A stretch of 17,448 bases of DNA from Chloroflexota bacterium. Lineage in GTDB: Bacteria; Chloroflexota; Anaerolineae; J102. Below the pieces are notes generated by a model that worked only from the letters and a program-made list of their open reading frames with translations, searched no databases and had not been told where the DNA came from. The stretch is taken from the NCBI GenBank assembly GCA_013152695.1, contig JAADFV010000024.1:1-17448 (forward strand). Reading direction: 5' to 3'. This document shows positions 7,638-14,864 of this stretch, in pieces (the stretch's first letter is position 1; every line of letters begins with the position of its first letter). The position numbers and the translations under genes are program-made.

Positions 7638-8300
7638 TGGGGCTCTGGTAATGACGGGTGCGGGGGCACCATCTTCCAGCTCGACCATATCTTCCAGCCC
7701 CACATCCCCTCTTTCTTCCGCACTTTTCTGCTCCCTACCGCGCAGGCGTTGGCTCAGGTTGAAACGGCGTGCAACCAGGACGAGGACAATGAGCAGGAAC
7801 AAGCCCAAGGCGCCGATACGCACGGCCGGTAAGCCCAGGATTGATGCCGCTCCTTCCTTGAAAGAAGACGCACTTTCGCCGGGAGATTCCGCTACCACCC
7901 CTTCGGGCGAAAGGCGTAGCAACGTTGCGATCTGGCGCAGGCGCTCTGCTACTGCTGGATTCACCGCTTCCAGAGAGGTAGCCTCCGCGTAGAGCATCGG
8001 CCCCAATTCTTCCGGTGACCAGTATTTCAGGCGCTGAGCGGCCATACCGATATCTTGGGTGGCAGCATAACTCTCAGCCACCATGCGGAAATAATCACTG
8101 CGCGCGTCGGCGTGGAGCTCATTGGGATAGACTTGCGTGTAACGGATGGGGACAAGCCACCAACCAAACACAAACCAACCAATGAGCAAGCCGCCAAGAA
8201 AGACTAAAAGGTAGCGTATTCCCTGGGCGTAGGAGGCATTTTCAGCTTGGAATTGCTGGAGCCGCTGTTGGATATGGGAGAGCTGAGCTTGTTCGGTCAT
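7590..8300 (-). CDS. N-terminal part of a frame-split two-helix membrane protein
   Basis: The start codon overlaps the stop of the recombinase gene (ATGA, 8300-8297), so it is translationally coupled to it. The protein has a short Gln-rich N-terminus and a first membrane helix (27-49, YLLVFLGGLLIGWFVFGWWLV). An exported segment of about 110 residues follows (RYTQVYPNELHADARSDYFRMVAESYAATQD, with helical, repeat-like character). A second helix (162-177, IGALGLFLLIVLVLVA) leads to a basic then acidic cytoplasmic tail. After ITRAPPP (about 217-223) the frame runs on to GPDPGTGTSVGGF and stops at 7590. Dropping one base from the G6 run at 7632-7637 fuses it in frame to the acidic tail and C-terminal domain, giving about 481 residues. 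Function is unknown; the upstream genes are DNA-processing enzymes. Confidence 0.7.
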   Translation of the reverse strand: MTEQAQLSHIQQRLQQFQAENASYAQGIRYLLVFLGGLLIGWFVFGWWLVPIRYTQVYPNELHADARSDYFRMVAESYAATQDIGMAAQRLKYWSPEELGPMLYAEATSLEAVNPAVAERLRQIATLLRLSPEGVVAESPGESASSFKEGAASILGLPAVRIGALGLFLLIVLVLVARRFNLSQRLRGREQKSAEERGDVGLEDMVELEDGAPAPVITRAPPPGPDPGTGTSVGGF

Positions 8301-9244
8301 GTCACCGCCTTTTCCATTTCGGAGGAGGCATGTTGATGCGCGTGCGGGTGGGCGTGATTGACGACGCCGCGCAAATGACGCAGGTTCACGCGAGTGTACA
8401 GAGTGGTCGTCTGCAGATTTTCATGCCCCAGGAGCTCCTGCACTGCGCGCAAATCCGCACCCCCTTCCAGAAGGTGTGTGGCGAAGGAGTGGCGTAAGGT
8501 ATGCGGTGTGACACGGCGCGGGAATTGCACCTGGGCCAAATATTTATCAAGAATGTTACTGATTGTCTTGGGGGAGGTGATGGGGCGACCAAAGCGGTTG
8601 AGAAAGAGGGCAGCGGTGGGGCGAGATATCTTTTTGCGGGCACGTTGTAAGAGAATGGGACGTGCCACCGTGAGATAACGCTTGAGGGCGACGATGGCAG
8701 GATTGCCCAACAGGGCGATACGCTGCTTGCTCCCTTTTCCCCAGACTTTTAACTGCTTCTCTTTCATATCCACATCTTCCACCCGCAGTGCCAAGACCTC
8801 GGAGCGCCTTAAGCCGCCACTGTACAGCATTTCCAAGATGGCAACGTCGCGCATGCCCAGAGGTTTTGTGATATCCGGGGCACTCAATAAGTCGAAGACC
8901 TGGGCAACAGTAAGGTATTCGGGTAACGTGTGAGGGATTTGGGGTGGGCGCACGGCCGCGGCCACATTTTCAGACACGATACCTTCACGCATCAAGTAGC
9001 GGAAACAGGAGCGCAGTTCGTATAGACGACGGGCCACCGAACTTGCCTGATAGCCGGCCCGATTCAGGTGCGCCGACCAGGCGCGCACGAGGGTGACATC
9101 CACATCAGCCCAGCGCTGTACACCGTTTTCGGCGGCAAAGGCGATGAATTCACGTATTTCGGAACCGTAGTTGCGTAGTGTGTAAGGTGAGGCGCCACGC
9201 TCTGCCTCAAGATAGAGCAGAAAGCGTTCTAACGAAGTCTGCAT
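8297..9244 (-). CDS. XerC/XerD-type tyrosine recombinase
   Basis: A 315-residue site-specific recombinase, the usual length for chromosome-dimer-resolving Xer proteins. The N-terminal SAM-like core-binding domain is about residues 1-95 and the catalytic domain about 108-290. All catalytic residues are visible: R146 (GGLRRSE), K170 (WGKGSK), H248-x2-R251 (PHTLRHSFATH), H274 (LLGHENLQTT) and nucleophile Y283 (TLYTRV). This Xer-like consensus differs from most phage integrases, and no att site or phage gene is nearby. The C-terminus has a His-rich extension, NHAHPHAHQHASSE (296-309), not typical of the family. It sits 53 bp after topA and overlaps the next gene by ATGA. No good ribosome-binding site is visible before the ATG. 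Whether it acts as XerC, XerD or a single-Xer system cannot be told here. Confidence 0.9.
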   Translation of the reverse strand: MQTSLERFLLYLEAERGASPYTLRNYGSEIREFIAFAAENGVQRWADVDVTLVRAWSAHLNRAGYQASSVARRLYELRSCFRYLMREGIVSENVAAAVRPPQIPHTLPEYLTVAQVFDLLSAPDITKPLGMRDVAILEMLYSGGLRRSEVLALRVEDVDMKEKQLKVWGKGSKQRIALLGNPAIVALKRYLTVARPILLQRARKKISRPTAALFLNRFGRPITSPKTISNILDKYLAQVQFPRRVTPHTLRHSFATHLLEGGADLRAVQELLGHENLQTTTLYTRVNLRHLRGVVNHAHPHAHQHASSEMEKAVT

Positions 9245-9297
9245 GGAGGCTGGTCGGGGGAATGGGGGAAAATGTGATCAAGAACGGAAATAGTATA

Positions 9298-11685
9298 TCA
9301 CACTTTTTCCTTTGCTGCCTTTGCCAGTTTGAGGGCTTCTTTCAAGGGCATGGTGTAGTCACATTCGGTGTTGGCACACTTGGCTATACGACTGGTTTTG
9401 GTCAAGACGCTGCCGCATTTGGGGCAGGTGACGGCAATGGGCTCATTCCAGGTCACAAAATCACACTTGGGCCAATTCTCACAGCCATAAAACACACGTC
9501 CTTTACGGCTGCGTTTTTTGATGATACGGCCACCATCTTTGGGGCATTTGACGCCGGTGTCTTCGATGATTTGGCGCGTATATTTGCATTCAGGATAGTT
9601 AGAACAACCGATGAAGCGACCAAAACGACCTTCGCGATAGACAAGATCGTGCCCACACTCTGGGCAAGCCTCGCCCACTTTTTCTAGTTCGACTGTCTGG
9701 CGCTGCATGTTTTCTTGGGCCTGGGCCACCGTCTGGGCAAACGGAGCGTAGAATTGGCGCAGGACATCGACCCAATCGGTCTTGCCCTGGGCAATTTCAT
9801 CCAGCACCGATTCCATGCGGGCGGTGAATCCCACCTGCAGATATCGATCGAAGTGCTGGGTCAGGAGATCGCTGACGATTTTTCCCAATGAGGTGGGGAA
9901 AAGACGTTTTTGCTTGCGCTCGACATAGCCCCGATCCTGAATAGTGGAGAGAATCGAGGCATAGGTGGAAGGACGGCCGATGCCGTATTGTTCGAGGGTT
10001 TTGACCAGGGTTGCTTCGGTGTAGCGGGGAGGAGGTTGGGTGAAGTGTTGTTCAGGGATCAGGCGCAGGAGATCAAGAAGCTCGTTCGGGCTGAGGGGCG
10101 GAATGATCACACCGGTGTCATCCTTGCTCGTATCATCTTCTTCCCGCGCTTCCTGATACACTTTGAGATAACCGGCAAAGCGCAGATTGGAGCCCGTCGC
10201 CCGAAACAGGTAGGGTTTGCTTCCCCCCTCGGGGCCAGCAGTAACGTCGACAGTAAGGGTGTCGTAAATCGCCGGTTTCATCTGGCTGGCGACGAAACGC
10301 TGCCAGATAAGGCGATACAAACGATACTGATCCTGGTTCAGGAAGGGGCGGACGCTTTCGGGCGTACGAAAGACCGAGGTAGGCCGGATGGCTTCGTGCG
10401 CCTCTTGCGCAGAACGGGATTTAGTACGGTAGAAGGGGGGCTTGGCGGGAAGAAAATCTTCGCCAAAGATTTCCCCAATGTAGCGCCTGGCTTCGGCCTG
10501 GGCAACTTTCGAAACCTGGGTGCTGTCGGTACGCATGTAGGTGATAAGACCGGTGGCACCTTCAGCACCAAGCTTGATTCCTTCGTAAAGCGCCTGTGCC
10601 GTGCGCATGGTGTGGCGGGCACCAAAATTGAGCCGGCGTGAGGCCTCTTGTTGCAAGGTGCTGGTGGTAAAAGGAGCGGCAGGCGAGCGTTTGCGGGTTC
10701 CCTTTTTTACGGATTTGACTTGCCACTGTGCCTGTTCCAACTCGGCGACAAGGCGCTGAGCCTCTTCGCCTGAGGCAATCTTGAATTCTTTGCCCTGAAT
10801 ACGCCATAGTTTGGCGCGGAAGTGCCGTTTTTGCGCTTCTTGCTTGGCCAGATCGGCCTCGATAGACCAGTATTCTTCAGGAACAAAGGCCTCGATCTCT
10901 CGCTCTCGCTCGACTACCAGGCGCAGGGCTACGGACTGAACCCGGCCGGCCGACAATCCCCGGCGCACGTTGCGCCACAAGAGAGGACTGATTTTGTAAC
11001 CGACGAGACGGTCTAAAATGCGACGGGCTTGTTGGGCATCGACCAGGTTCATGTCGATCTGGCGGGCTTGTTGGAAGGCCTCGCTGACGGCATTTTCCGT
11101 AATTTCATGAAAAACAACACGCTTGGTCTGTTCCGGCGCCAGGCCAGTAGCTTCGACAATATGCCAGGCGATGGCTTCTCCTTCACGGTCGGGGTCGGTG
11201 GCGAGATAGACTTCTGTAGCGTTGGCTGTGGCTTGCTTCAGTTCTTTGACAATTTTCTTTTTGTCACGAGGGACGATGTATTGGGGCTGGAAATCGTGCT
11301 CAACATCCACCGACAATTTGGATTTGTACAGGTCACGTACATGGCCGACCGAGGCCTTGACTGTGTAACCACGGCCGAGATAGCGGCCCACAGTACGGGC
11401 CTTGGCCGGTGACTCGACGATGACCAGCTTGCCGCGAGGTTTACTCGCTTTGGAATTCTTGCTTTTACGCTTAGAAGTACTGGATTTCGTCCCAGTTTTC
11501 TTGGATTTGGGGATAGGGGCGGGTTTTTCCAGGCCTTCATGGGCCGGTGTCGCGCCCATACGGAAAAGACCGGTGCCACACACGGCGCATTTTCCGCGCG
11601 TGGCAGGTGTGCCGGTTTTTGTGAAGACCGCTTGAGGGTCGACGATTTCTCGTTTTGTCTTACATTTAACGCAGTAGGCTTCCAT
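9298..11685 (-). CDS. topA: DNA topoisomerase I with N-terminal zinc-ribbon extension
   Basis: A 795-residue type IA topoisomerase that relaxes negative supercoils. Residues 1-44 form an extra four-Cys zinc ribbon (C5, C8, C33, C36) of the DUF5679 type, followed by a basic Lys/Ser/Thr linker (58-85). The Toprim domain begins at GKLVIVESPAKARTVG (85-100), with acidic metal residues in DPDREGE (164-170). The catalytic tyrosine is Y383 in GLITYMRTDST. The C-terminus holds three topoisomerase zinc-finger repeats. The first (CPECG...GCSNYPEC) and third (CPKCG...CANTEC) have four Cys, but the second reads CPKDGG...GCENWPKC and lacks one ligand. The start codon at 11685 is supported by MEAYCVKCK, although no Shine-Dalgarno sequence precedes it. 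It lies 80 bp downstream of dprA, a common bacterial pairing. Confidence 0.97.
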   Translation of the reverse strand: MEAYCVKCKTKREIVDPQAVFTKTGTPATRGKCAVCGTGLFRMGATPAHEGLEKPAPIPKSKKTGTKSSTSKRKSKNSKASKPRGKLVIVESPAKARTVGRYLGRGYTVKASVGHVRDLYKSKLSVDVEHDFQPQYIVPRDKKKIVKELKQATANATEVYLATDPDREGEAIAWHIVEATGLAPEQTKRVVFHEITENAVSEAFQQARQIDMNLVDAQQARRILDRLVGYKISPLLWRNVRRGLSAGRVQSVALRLVVEREREIEAFVPEEYWSIEADLAKQEAQKRHFRAKLWRIQGKEFKIASGEEAQRLVAELEQAQWQVKSVKKGTRKRSPAAPFTTSTLQQEASRRLNFGARHTMRTAQALYEGIKLGAEGATGLITYMRTDSTQVSKVAQAEARRYIGEIFGEDFLPAKPPFYRTKSRSAQEAHEAIRPTSVFRTPESVRPFLNQDQYRLYRLIWQRFVASQMKPAIYDTLTVDVTAGPEGGSKPYLFRATGSNLRFAGYLKVYQEAREEDDTSKDDTGVIIPPLSPNELLDLLRLIPEQHFTQPPPRYTEATLVKTLEQYGIGRPSTYASILSTIQDRGYVERKQKRLFPTSLGKIVSDLLTQHFDRYLQVGFTARMESVLDEIAQGKTDWVDVLRQFYAPFAQTVAQAQENMQRQTVELEKVGEACPECGHDLVYREGRFGRFIGCSNYPECKYTRQIIEDTGVKCPKDGGRIIKKRSRKGRVFYGCENWPKCDFVTWNEPIAVTCPKCGSVLTKTSRIAKCANTECDYTMPLKEALKLAKAAKEKV

Positions 11686-11765
11686 AAAATATGTGTTGGC
11701 TGAAATGAGGGCGCGTAGACATGAGGATGATGTATGCGGCCCAGGGGAGAAGTGGGGCTGATGAA

Positions 11766-12869
11766 TTAGTCGATACGGTAAACCGGGCCAGATTCGCGGG
11801 CAATCACATACTGCATACCCCCCACCTGGCGTACCATTCCCTTGAGTTCCAACATGGCCAGGGCGCTGGCAATGTCAGGAGCCGACATTTGCATAAGACG
11901 GCCGAGTTCATCGATATGCAAGGGTTCGGCGGAGAGGGTATCCATGAGCTGGGCTTCGACGGGGTCTGTGGGGAGAATATGGCGAGCATCCAGTTGTTGC
12001 GCGACTTTGGTCAGATTCAGAGCTTCGAGAATGTCGTTGGCATTAAGGGCTGGAGTAGCGCCTTCTTTGAGCAAGCGGTTAGGGCCTTCGCTCGAGTGTG
12101 AGAGGATGCTGCCAGGCACAGCAAAGACATCTCGACCCTGTTCCAGAGCCAGTTTGGCGGTGATAACGGCGCCAGAGCTCCAGCGGCCTTCGACGACAAC
12201 GACGGCCAGGCTTAGTCCACTGATGATGCGGTTTCGCGCGGGAAAGTTACGGGCTTCGGGGCGGACGCCGGGAGCGTGTTCGCTGACCAGCATGCCCTGC
12301 TTGACGATCTCCTGCGCTAATTCGCGATGCTCTGGTGGATAGACGGTATCGAGGCCGTTGCCCATGACGGCAATGGTGCGGCCTCCCGCTTCAAGGGCAG
12401 CGCGGTGAGCGACTCCATCGATACCTCGGGCAAGGCCACTGACGATGGTAATGCCGGCTTCGCTCAGATCTCGGCTCAGGCGCAAGGCACATTCACGGCC
12501 GTAGGTGGTGGCACGTCGTGTACCGACAATGGCAACGGCCCATTCATCTTCGGGCATGAATTCGCCTTTGAGGAAGAGCAATGGTGGGGGTGAGGTAATC
12601 TGTTTGAGATAAGAGGGGTAGGCAGGATCATCCCAGGAAACGAGACGAATCCCTGCTTCCTGGACACGAGCCATTTCTGCATCGAGGTCCAGTTGAGCAC
12701 GAGTGCTGAGCAGGCTTTGTAGGGCACGCTCCTCCAGACCAACTTCGCTGAGAGCCTGGGCCGGAGCCTTCCAAGCTGCCTCGATTGATCCGAAGGCATC
12801 GATCAATGTCTGCAGGCGCCGCGCGCCAATGCCTGGGGTTTTATTGAATCCAAGCCAGTAACGCAACAT
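11766..12869 (-). CDS. dprA: DNA-processing protein DprA
   Basis: A 367-residue single-strand-DNA-binding protein that protects incoming DNA and loads RecA during natural transformation; it is also widespread in bacteria with no known competence. The N-terminal helix-hairpin-helix-like segment covers residues 1-50. The Rossmann-like core has VAIVGTRRATTYG, IVSGLARGIDGVAH, MGNGLDTVYPPEH, FPARNRIISGLS and GAVITAKLALEQGRDVFAVPG. A C-terminal winged-helix domain (about 300-360) ends GMVRQVGGMQYV. The ATG at 12869 has a weak GGT about 8 nt upstream. It is the first gene of the probable dprA-topA-xer operon, with a strong promoter at 12931-12959 and a GC-rich hairpin in its leader. Confidence 0.97.
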   Translation of the reverse strand: MLRYWLGFNKTPGIGARRLQTLIDAFGSIEAAWKAPAQALSEVGLEERALQSLLSTRAQLDLDAEMARVQEAGIRLVSWDDPAYPSYLKQITSPPPLLFLKGEFMPEDEWAVAIVGTRRATTYGRECALRLSRDLSEAGITIVSGLARGIDGVAHRAALEAGGRTIAVMGNGLDTVYPPEHRELAQEIVKQGMLVSEHAPGVRPEARNFPARNRIISGLSLAVVVVEGRWSSGAVITAKLALEQGRDVFAVPGSILSHSSEGPNRLLKEGATPALNANDILEALNLTKVAQQLDARHILPTDPVEAQLMDTLSAEPLHIDELGRLMQMSAPDIASALAMLELKGMVRQVGGMQYVIARESGPVYRID

Positions 12870-12895
12870 GACAAGTACCTATCGATGTAAAGTGA

Positions 12896-12916
12896 CGCCC
12901 GCCACCGCGGCGGGCG
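12896..12916 (-). promoter_or_regulatory. GC-rich leader hairpin upstream of dprA
   Basis: CGCCCGCC (12896-12903) and GGCGGGCG (12909-12916) form a perfect 8-bp stem with a 5-nt loop. It lies within the first bases of the predicted dprA transcript (start near 12924). No T tract follows, so it is not a standard terminator; a 5'-end stabilising or regulatory structure is possible. Confidence 0.5.
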
Positions 12917-12930
12917 CAAGCAATGCTGCC

Positions 12931-12959
12931 AGGATAACGAGTCCGGCGAGGTTTGTCAA
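12931..12959 (-). promoter_or_regulatory. Sigma70-type promoter of the dprA-topA-xer operon
   Basis: Minus strand: a perfect TTGACA (12959-12954), a 17-nt spacer, TATCCT (12936-12931). The predicted start is near 12924, about 55 nt before the dprA ATG. Confidence 0.8.
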
Positions 12960-13225
12960 ATGGGTGTGGGGTAAAGTTGTGTGGTGAAGTTGTTGGCAGA
13001 GGTGGGCACACTCCTTCGGGCGAAAATAATCATCATGGCGATAGATTCTGGATTTATTGGCTGAAACTGGGCCAGATACCTACAGAAAAATAACACCCAC
13101 ATTGGTAAAAATGCCGTAACTTTTATAAGGGGAATGAGTCTATTATTGCAGGGGCGACTCACCTCTCGGGCACTCATAGTCGTCGATCCTTTTATCCCTC
13201 AACCCTCATCATAAGGAGCTATATC
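12960..13225 (+). promoter_or_regulatory. Intergenic control region of the secreted-protein gene
   Basis: No gene is evident here. A plausible promoter is TTGGTA (13102-13107), a 16-nt spacer, TATAAG (13124-13129). The leader contains TGAGTC (13135-13140), which can pair with GACTCA (13156-13161). The overlapping ATGAGT (13134-13139) can instead pair with ACTCAT (13172-13177), giving two mutually exclusive hairpins. A strong AAGGAG lies 8 nt before the ATG at 13226. No known riboswitch class is recognised. The promoter call is tentative. Confidence 0.4.
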
Positions 13226-14161
13226 ATGAGGAAATTTGTTTTTCGCACTTTTTTCTTTCTGATGGTTTTTCTGCTTTTTGCAGGAGTAGTTTCTGCGGCT
13301 CATCCCACCATTCATCAATTCTCAACCACAGGTTACACAACTGCTTATGAGTATGCCTTTGTCCCGAGTGGTCAGGCCAAATTTCATCTCTTTTCATCAG
13401 GTGACCCCAACGATCCTGTTTGCGCCTATTTGCTGGGACAACCTTGCGGCGCCAGTGGTGATCTAAACGGTAGTTTCAATTTTGAGGAATGGGGCCTTGC
13501 CGATGTCCTTACCGGAAATGGCGCCAATCATGGCGATATGACCGTGAGTACAGCGGAAGGTGACGCGAGATTTCATTTCGGTGGTGTAACGGCCGATGGC
13601 GTCGTTACAGGAGGATTCAAAGCAACAGGTGGTACAGAGGCCTATAAAAAGCTGAGAGACAAAGGAACTTACTCTGGTAACGCTGGCTTCACCTTTACAG
13701 TCGACTGGGAGACCTGTGGCGGCCGAGATCAGCCTCCCTGCCCCGTTAATCGTTGCGCCGTATTTGGTAAGAAAGTAAAAATTAATGAAGAAGAAGTCAA
13801 ATGGATGGTAAAGAATGAAGGTGAGCAAACGCTAACTCTGAGTAGTGTCCTTCTCAACTGGCCGGAAGCGAATGGCTCTGAGGTGGAAAAGGTGAAATTT
13901 GCGGGGCGCACCGTATTTTCTGATATCGAAGGTAATGCCCCTGTTGTTCCTGCCTATCCAGACGAGAACGGCAATCTTGTTTTCGTCACTGGCTGGTGGT
14001 ATGGTGGCCCTGCACCCGCTGGCATCCAGATTGCCCCAGGCCAGAAAAGGATGTTAAAGGTGGAATTTGATGAGGATGATATTAGCAGACAGGTCAGTGA
14101 TTACACATTCGAACTGCAATTCGCTGAAGGTTGTGCTGCTGTCTTAGTCGACTTTCCTTAA
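13226..14161 (+). CDS. Secreted two-domain beta-rich protein, function unknown
   Basis: A 311-residue exported protein with a clear signal peptide (basic MRKFVFR, long hydrophobic core, cleavage after VSA at about residue 24). The first mature domain (about 25-160) is Gly-rich. Its pattern GDMTVSTAEGDARFHFGG...GGFKATGGTEAYKKLRDKGTYSG recalls small beta-barrel proteins of the DUF3224/allene-oxide-cyclase-like type. The second domain (about 172-311) starts at a Cys pair (CPVNRCAVF) and looks like an immunoglobulin-type sandwich (VKWMVKNEGEQTLTLSSVLLNWP, IQIAPGQKRMLKVEFDE). No catalytic motif or membrane anchor is visible, so it may be released or loosely wall-bound. Start choice is firm (AAGGAG plus signal peptide). 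It is monocistronic, followed by a repeat-rich gap. Confidence 0.85.
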   Translation: MRKFVFRTFFFLMVFLLFAGVVSAAHPTIHQFSTTGYTTAYEYAFVPSGQAKFHLFSSGDPNDPVCAYLLGQPCGASGDLNGSFNFEEWGLADVLTGNGANHGDMTVSTAEGDARFHFGGVTADGVVTGGFKATGGTEAYKKLRDKGTYSGNAGFTFTVDWETCGGRDQPPCPVNRCAVFGKKVKINEEEVKWMVKNEGEQTLTLSSVLLNWPEANGSEVEKVKFAGRTVFSDIEGNAPVVPAYPDENGNLVFVTGWWYGGPAPAGIQIAPGQKRMLKVEFDEDDISRQVSDYTFELQFAEGCAAVLVDFP

Positions 14162-14533
14162 TCTGGACAAGCCAGAACTAAAAAGACAAGACCGGGAGAT
14201 AATAGGTAGACCGATAAACCTGTAAAACCAGGAGAGAGGTAAACCTGTAGACCGGGCCCGAAAATGCCCCCTCGTCGCACTCTTCCGTCTTCTGTCTCCC
14301 GTCTTCCTCCCTTTGCGGGCGAGCAATTCCTGCGAAGACGCCTTCCCAGCCCGCATCTTCCTGCTGATGCAACCTCTCTGCCCCTAACATCTCATCTGCG
14401 GAATTCCTCGCCCCTACACTCTTCCGTCTCCCGTCTCCTGTCTTCCTCTTCCGCGCCAACCTCACAACGTTTGCCCCCCTTACTCCTTACTTCTTACTCC
14501 CTGCTTCTTACTCCTTACTCCCTACTCTGACGA
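14162..14533. repeat. Gene-free intergenic repeat mosaic
   Basis: About 370 bp with no credible gene. From 14205 to 14343 it matches 17309-17448, in the same orientation. The shared parts are GGTAGACC and AAACCTGTA units, ACCGGGCCYGAAAA, CACTCTTCCGTCTTC-like sequence, and GGGYGAGCAATTCCTGYGAAG. The first copy carries about 15 extra bases (TGTCTCCCGTCTTCC-like). A partial inverted copy of the GGGCGAGNAATTCC core lies at 14401-14417. A further pyrimidine-rich CTTCCGTCT block sits around 14420-14452. Confidence 0.7.
14480..14528. repeat. Tandem heptamer repeat (7 units of TTACTCC-like)
   Basis: Seven consecutive 7-nt units: TTACTCC, TTACTTC, TTACTCC, CTGCTTC, TTACTCC, TTACTCC, CTACTCT. On the minus strand these read as GGAGTAA-type heptamers, like short tandemly repeated sequences known from some cyanobacteria and other large-genome bacteria. 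Confidence 0.8.
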
Positions 14534-14571
14534 AGATTTCTGGCTTAGCCTGCTTAGGAAGCCAAAAATCT
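14534..14571. repeat. Imperfect hairpin
   Basis: AGATTT-C-TGGCTT (14534-14546) pairs with AAGCCA-A-AAATCT (14559-14571), with one internal mismatch. The loop can pair further (CCT with AGG). No T tract follows, so it is an intergenic fold of unknown role. Confidence 0.6.
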
Positions 14572-14642
14572 AACTAGAAAGGCACAATTCTGTTTGAGAG
14601 ACAGGTTGTAGTGAAGGCGAGGAGATGAGCCCTCGTCTTCCA

Positions 14643-14675
14643 GTCCACGACACGCCCCCTCGGCGTGTCGTGGAC
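14643..14675. repeat. Perfect 14-bp inverted repeat
   Basis: GTCCACGACACGCC (14643-14656) and GGCGTGTCGTGGAC (14662-14675) are exact reverse complements around the loop CCCTC. A weak T4 (GCGTTTT) follows on the plus strand. It could be a terminator for upstream transcription or a dispersed palindromic element; it is far from any stop codon. Confidence 0.75.
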
Positions 14676-14753
14676 GCGTTTTGGGGCATTTTCCAGAGAG
14701 AATAAGGGGTAATGCTGTCTTCTGGTTTTTCATTAGGTTCGCTTTACGCCATT

Positions 14754-14783
14754 TTGACACCGACTCCCATTCTGTGCTATGAT
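14754..14783 (+). promoter_or_regulatory. Sigma70-type promoter with extended -10 for the dehydrogenase gene
   Basis: TTGACA (14754-14759), an 18-nt spacer, TATGAT (14778-14783), with TG one base before the -10 box. The predicted start is near 14790, giving a leader of about 75 nt before the ATG at 14865. Confidence 0.8.
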
Positions 14784-14790
14784 CGCAAGT

Positions 14791-14806
14791 GAGCACACGT
14801 GTGTTC
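14791..14806. promoter_or_regulatory. Operator-like palindrome at the dehydrogenase transcription start
   Basis: GAGCACACGTGTGTTC is a 16-bp palindrome with 7 of 8 symmetrical pairs and a perfect core CACACGTGTG. It sits right after the predicted transcription start, where binding of a dimeric repressor would block initiation. The regulator is not in the window. Confidence 0.5.
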
Positions 14807-14864
14807 ATGGCGATATGCCAGCATTTATTACCGCTTCACCTTTTACCTTTGGAGGTCTTTTAAG

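Noticed and set aside
7323..7832. Plus-strand Ser-rich open frame of 169 codons
   Set aside because: It is the antisense image of the Glu/Asp-rich tail encoded on the minus strand; the poly-Ser composition is an artefact.
8297..9244. Reading the recombinase as a phage or genomic-island integrase
   Set aside because: It lies inside a housekeeping operon with Xer-like motifs; neither nearby tRNA gene shows a duplicated 3' end that would mark an att site.
9910..10641. Plus-strand open frame of 243 codons inside topA
   Set aside because: It is fully antisense to the conserved TopA core, with no family resemblance and no ribosome-binding site.
12956..13177. Minus-strand 73-codon frame upstream of dprA
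   Set aside because: It overlaps the -35 box of dprA and the leader of the secreted-protein gene; the composition is not protein-like.
14205..14528. CRISPR array
   Set aside because: The units are 7-9 nt and directly adjacent, with no regular unique spacers and no cas genes.
14178..14530. Open frames on both strands of the repeat region
   Set aside because: They translate low-complexity repeat units (for example VLQVYRST and SLLLTPYSLL) and lack ribosome-binding sites.
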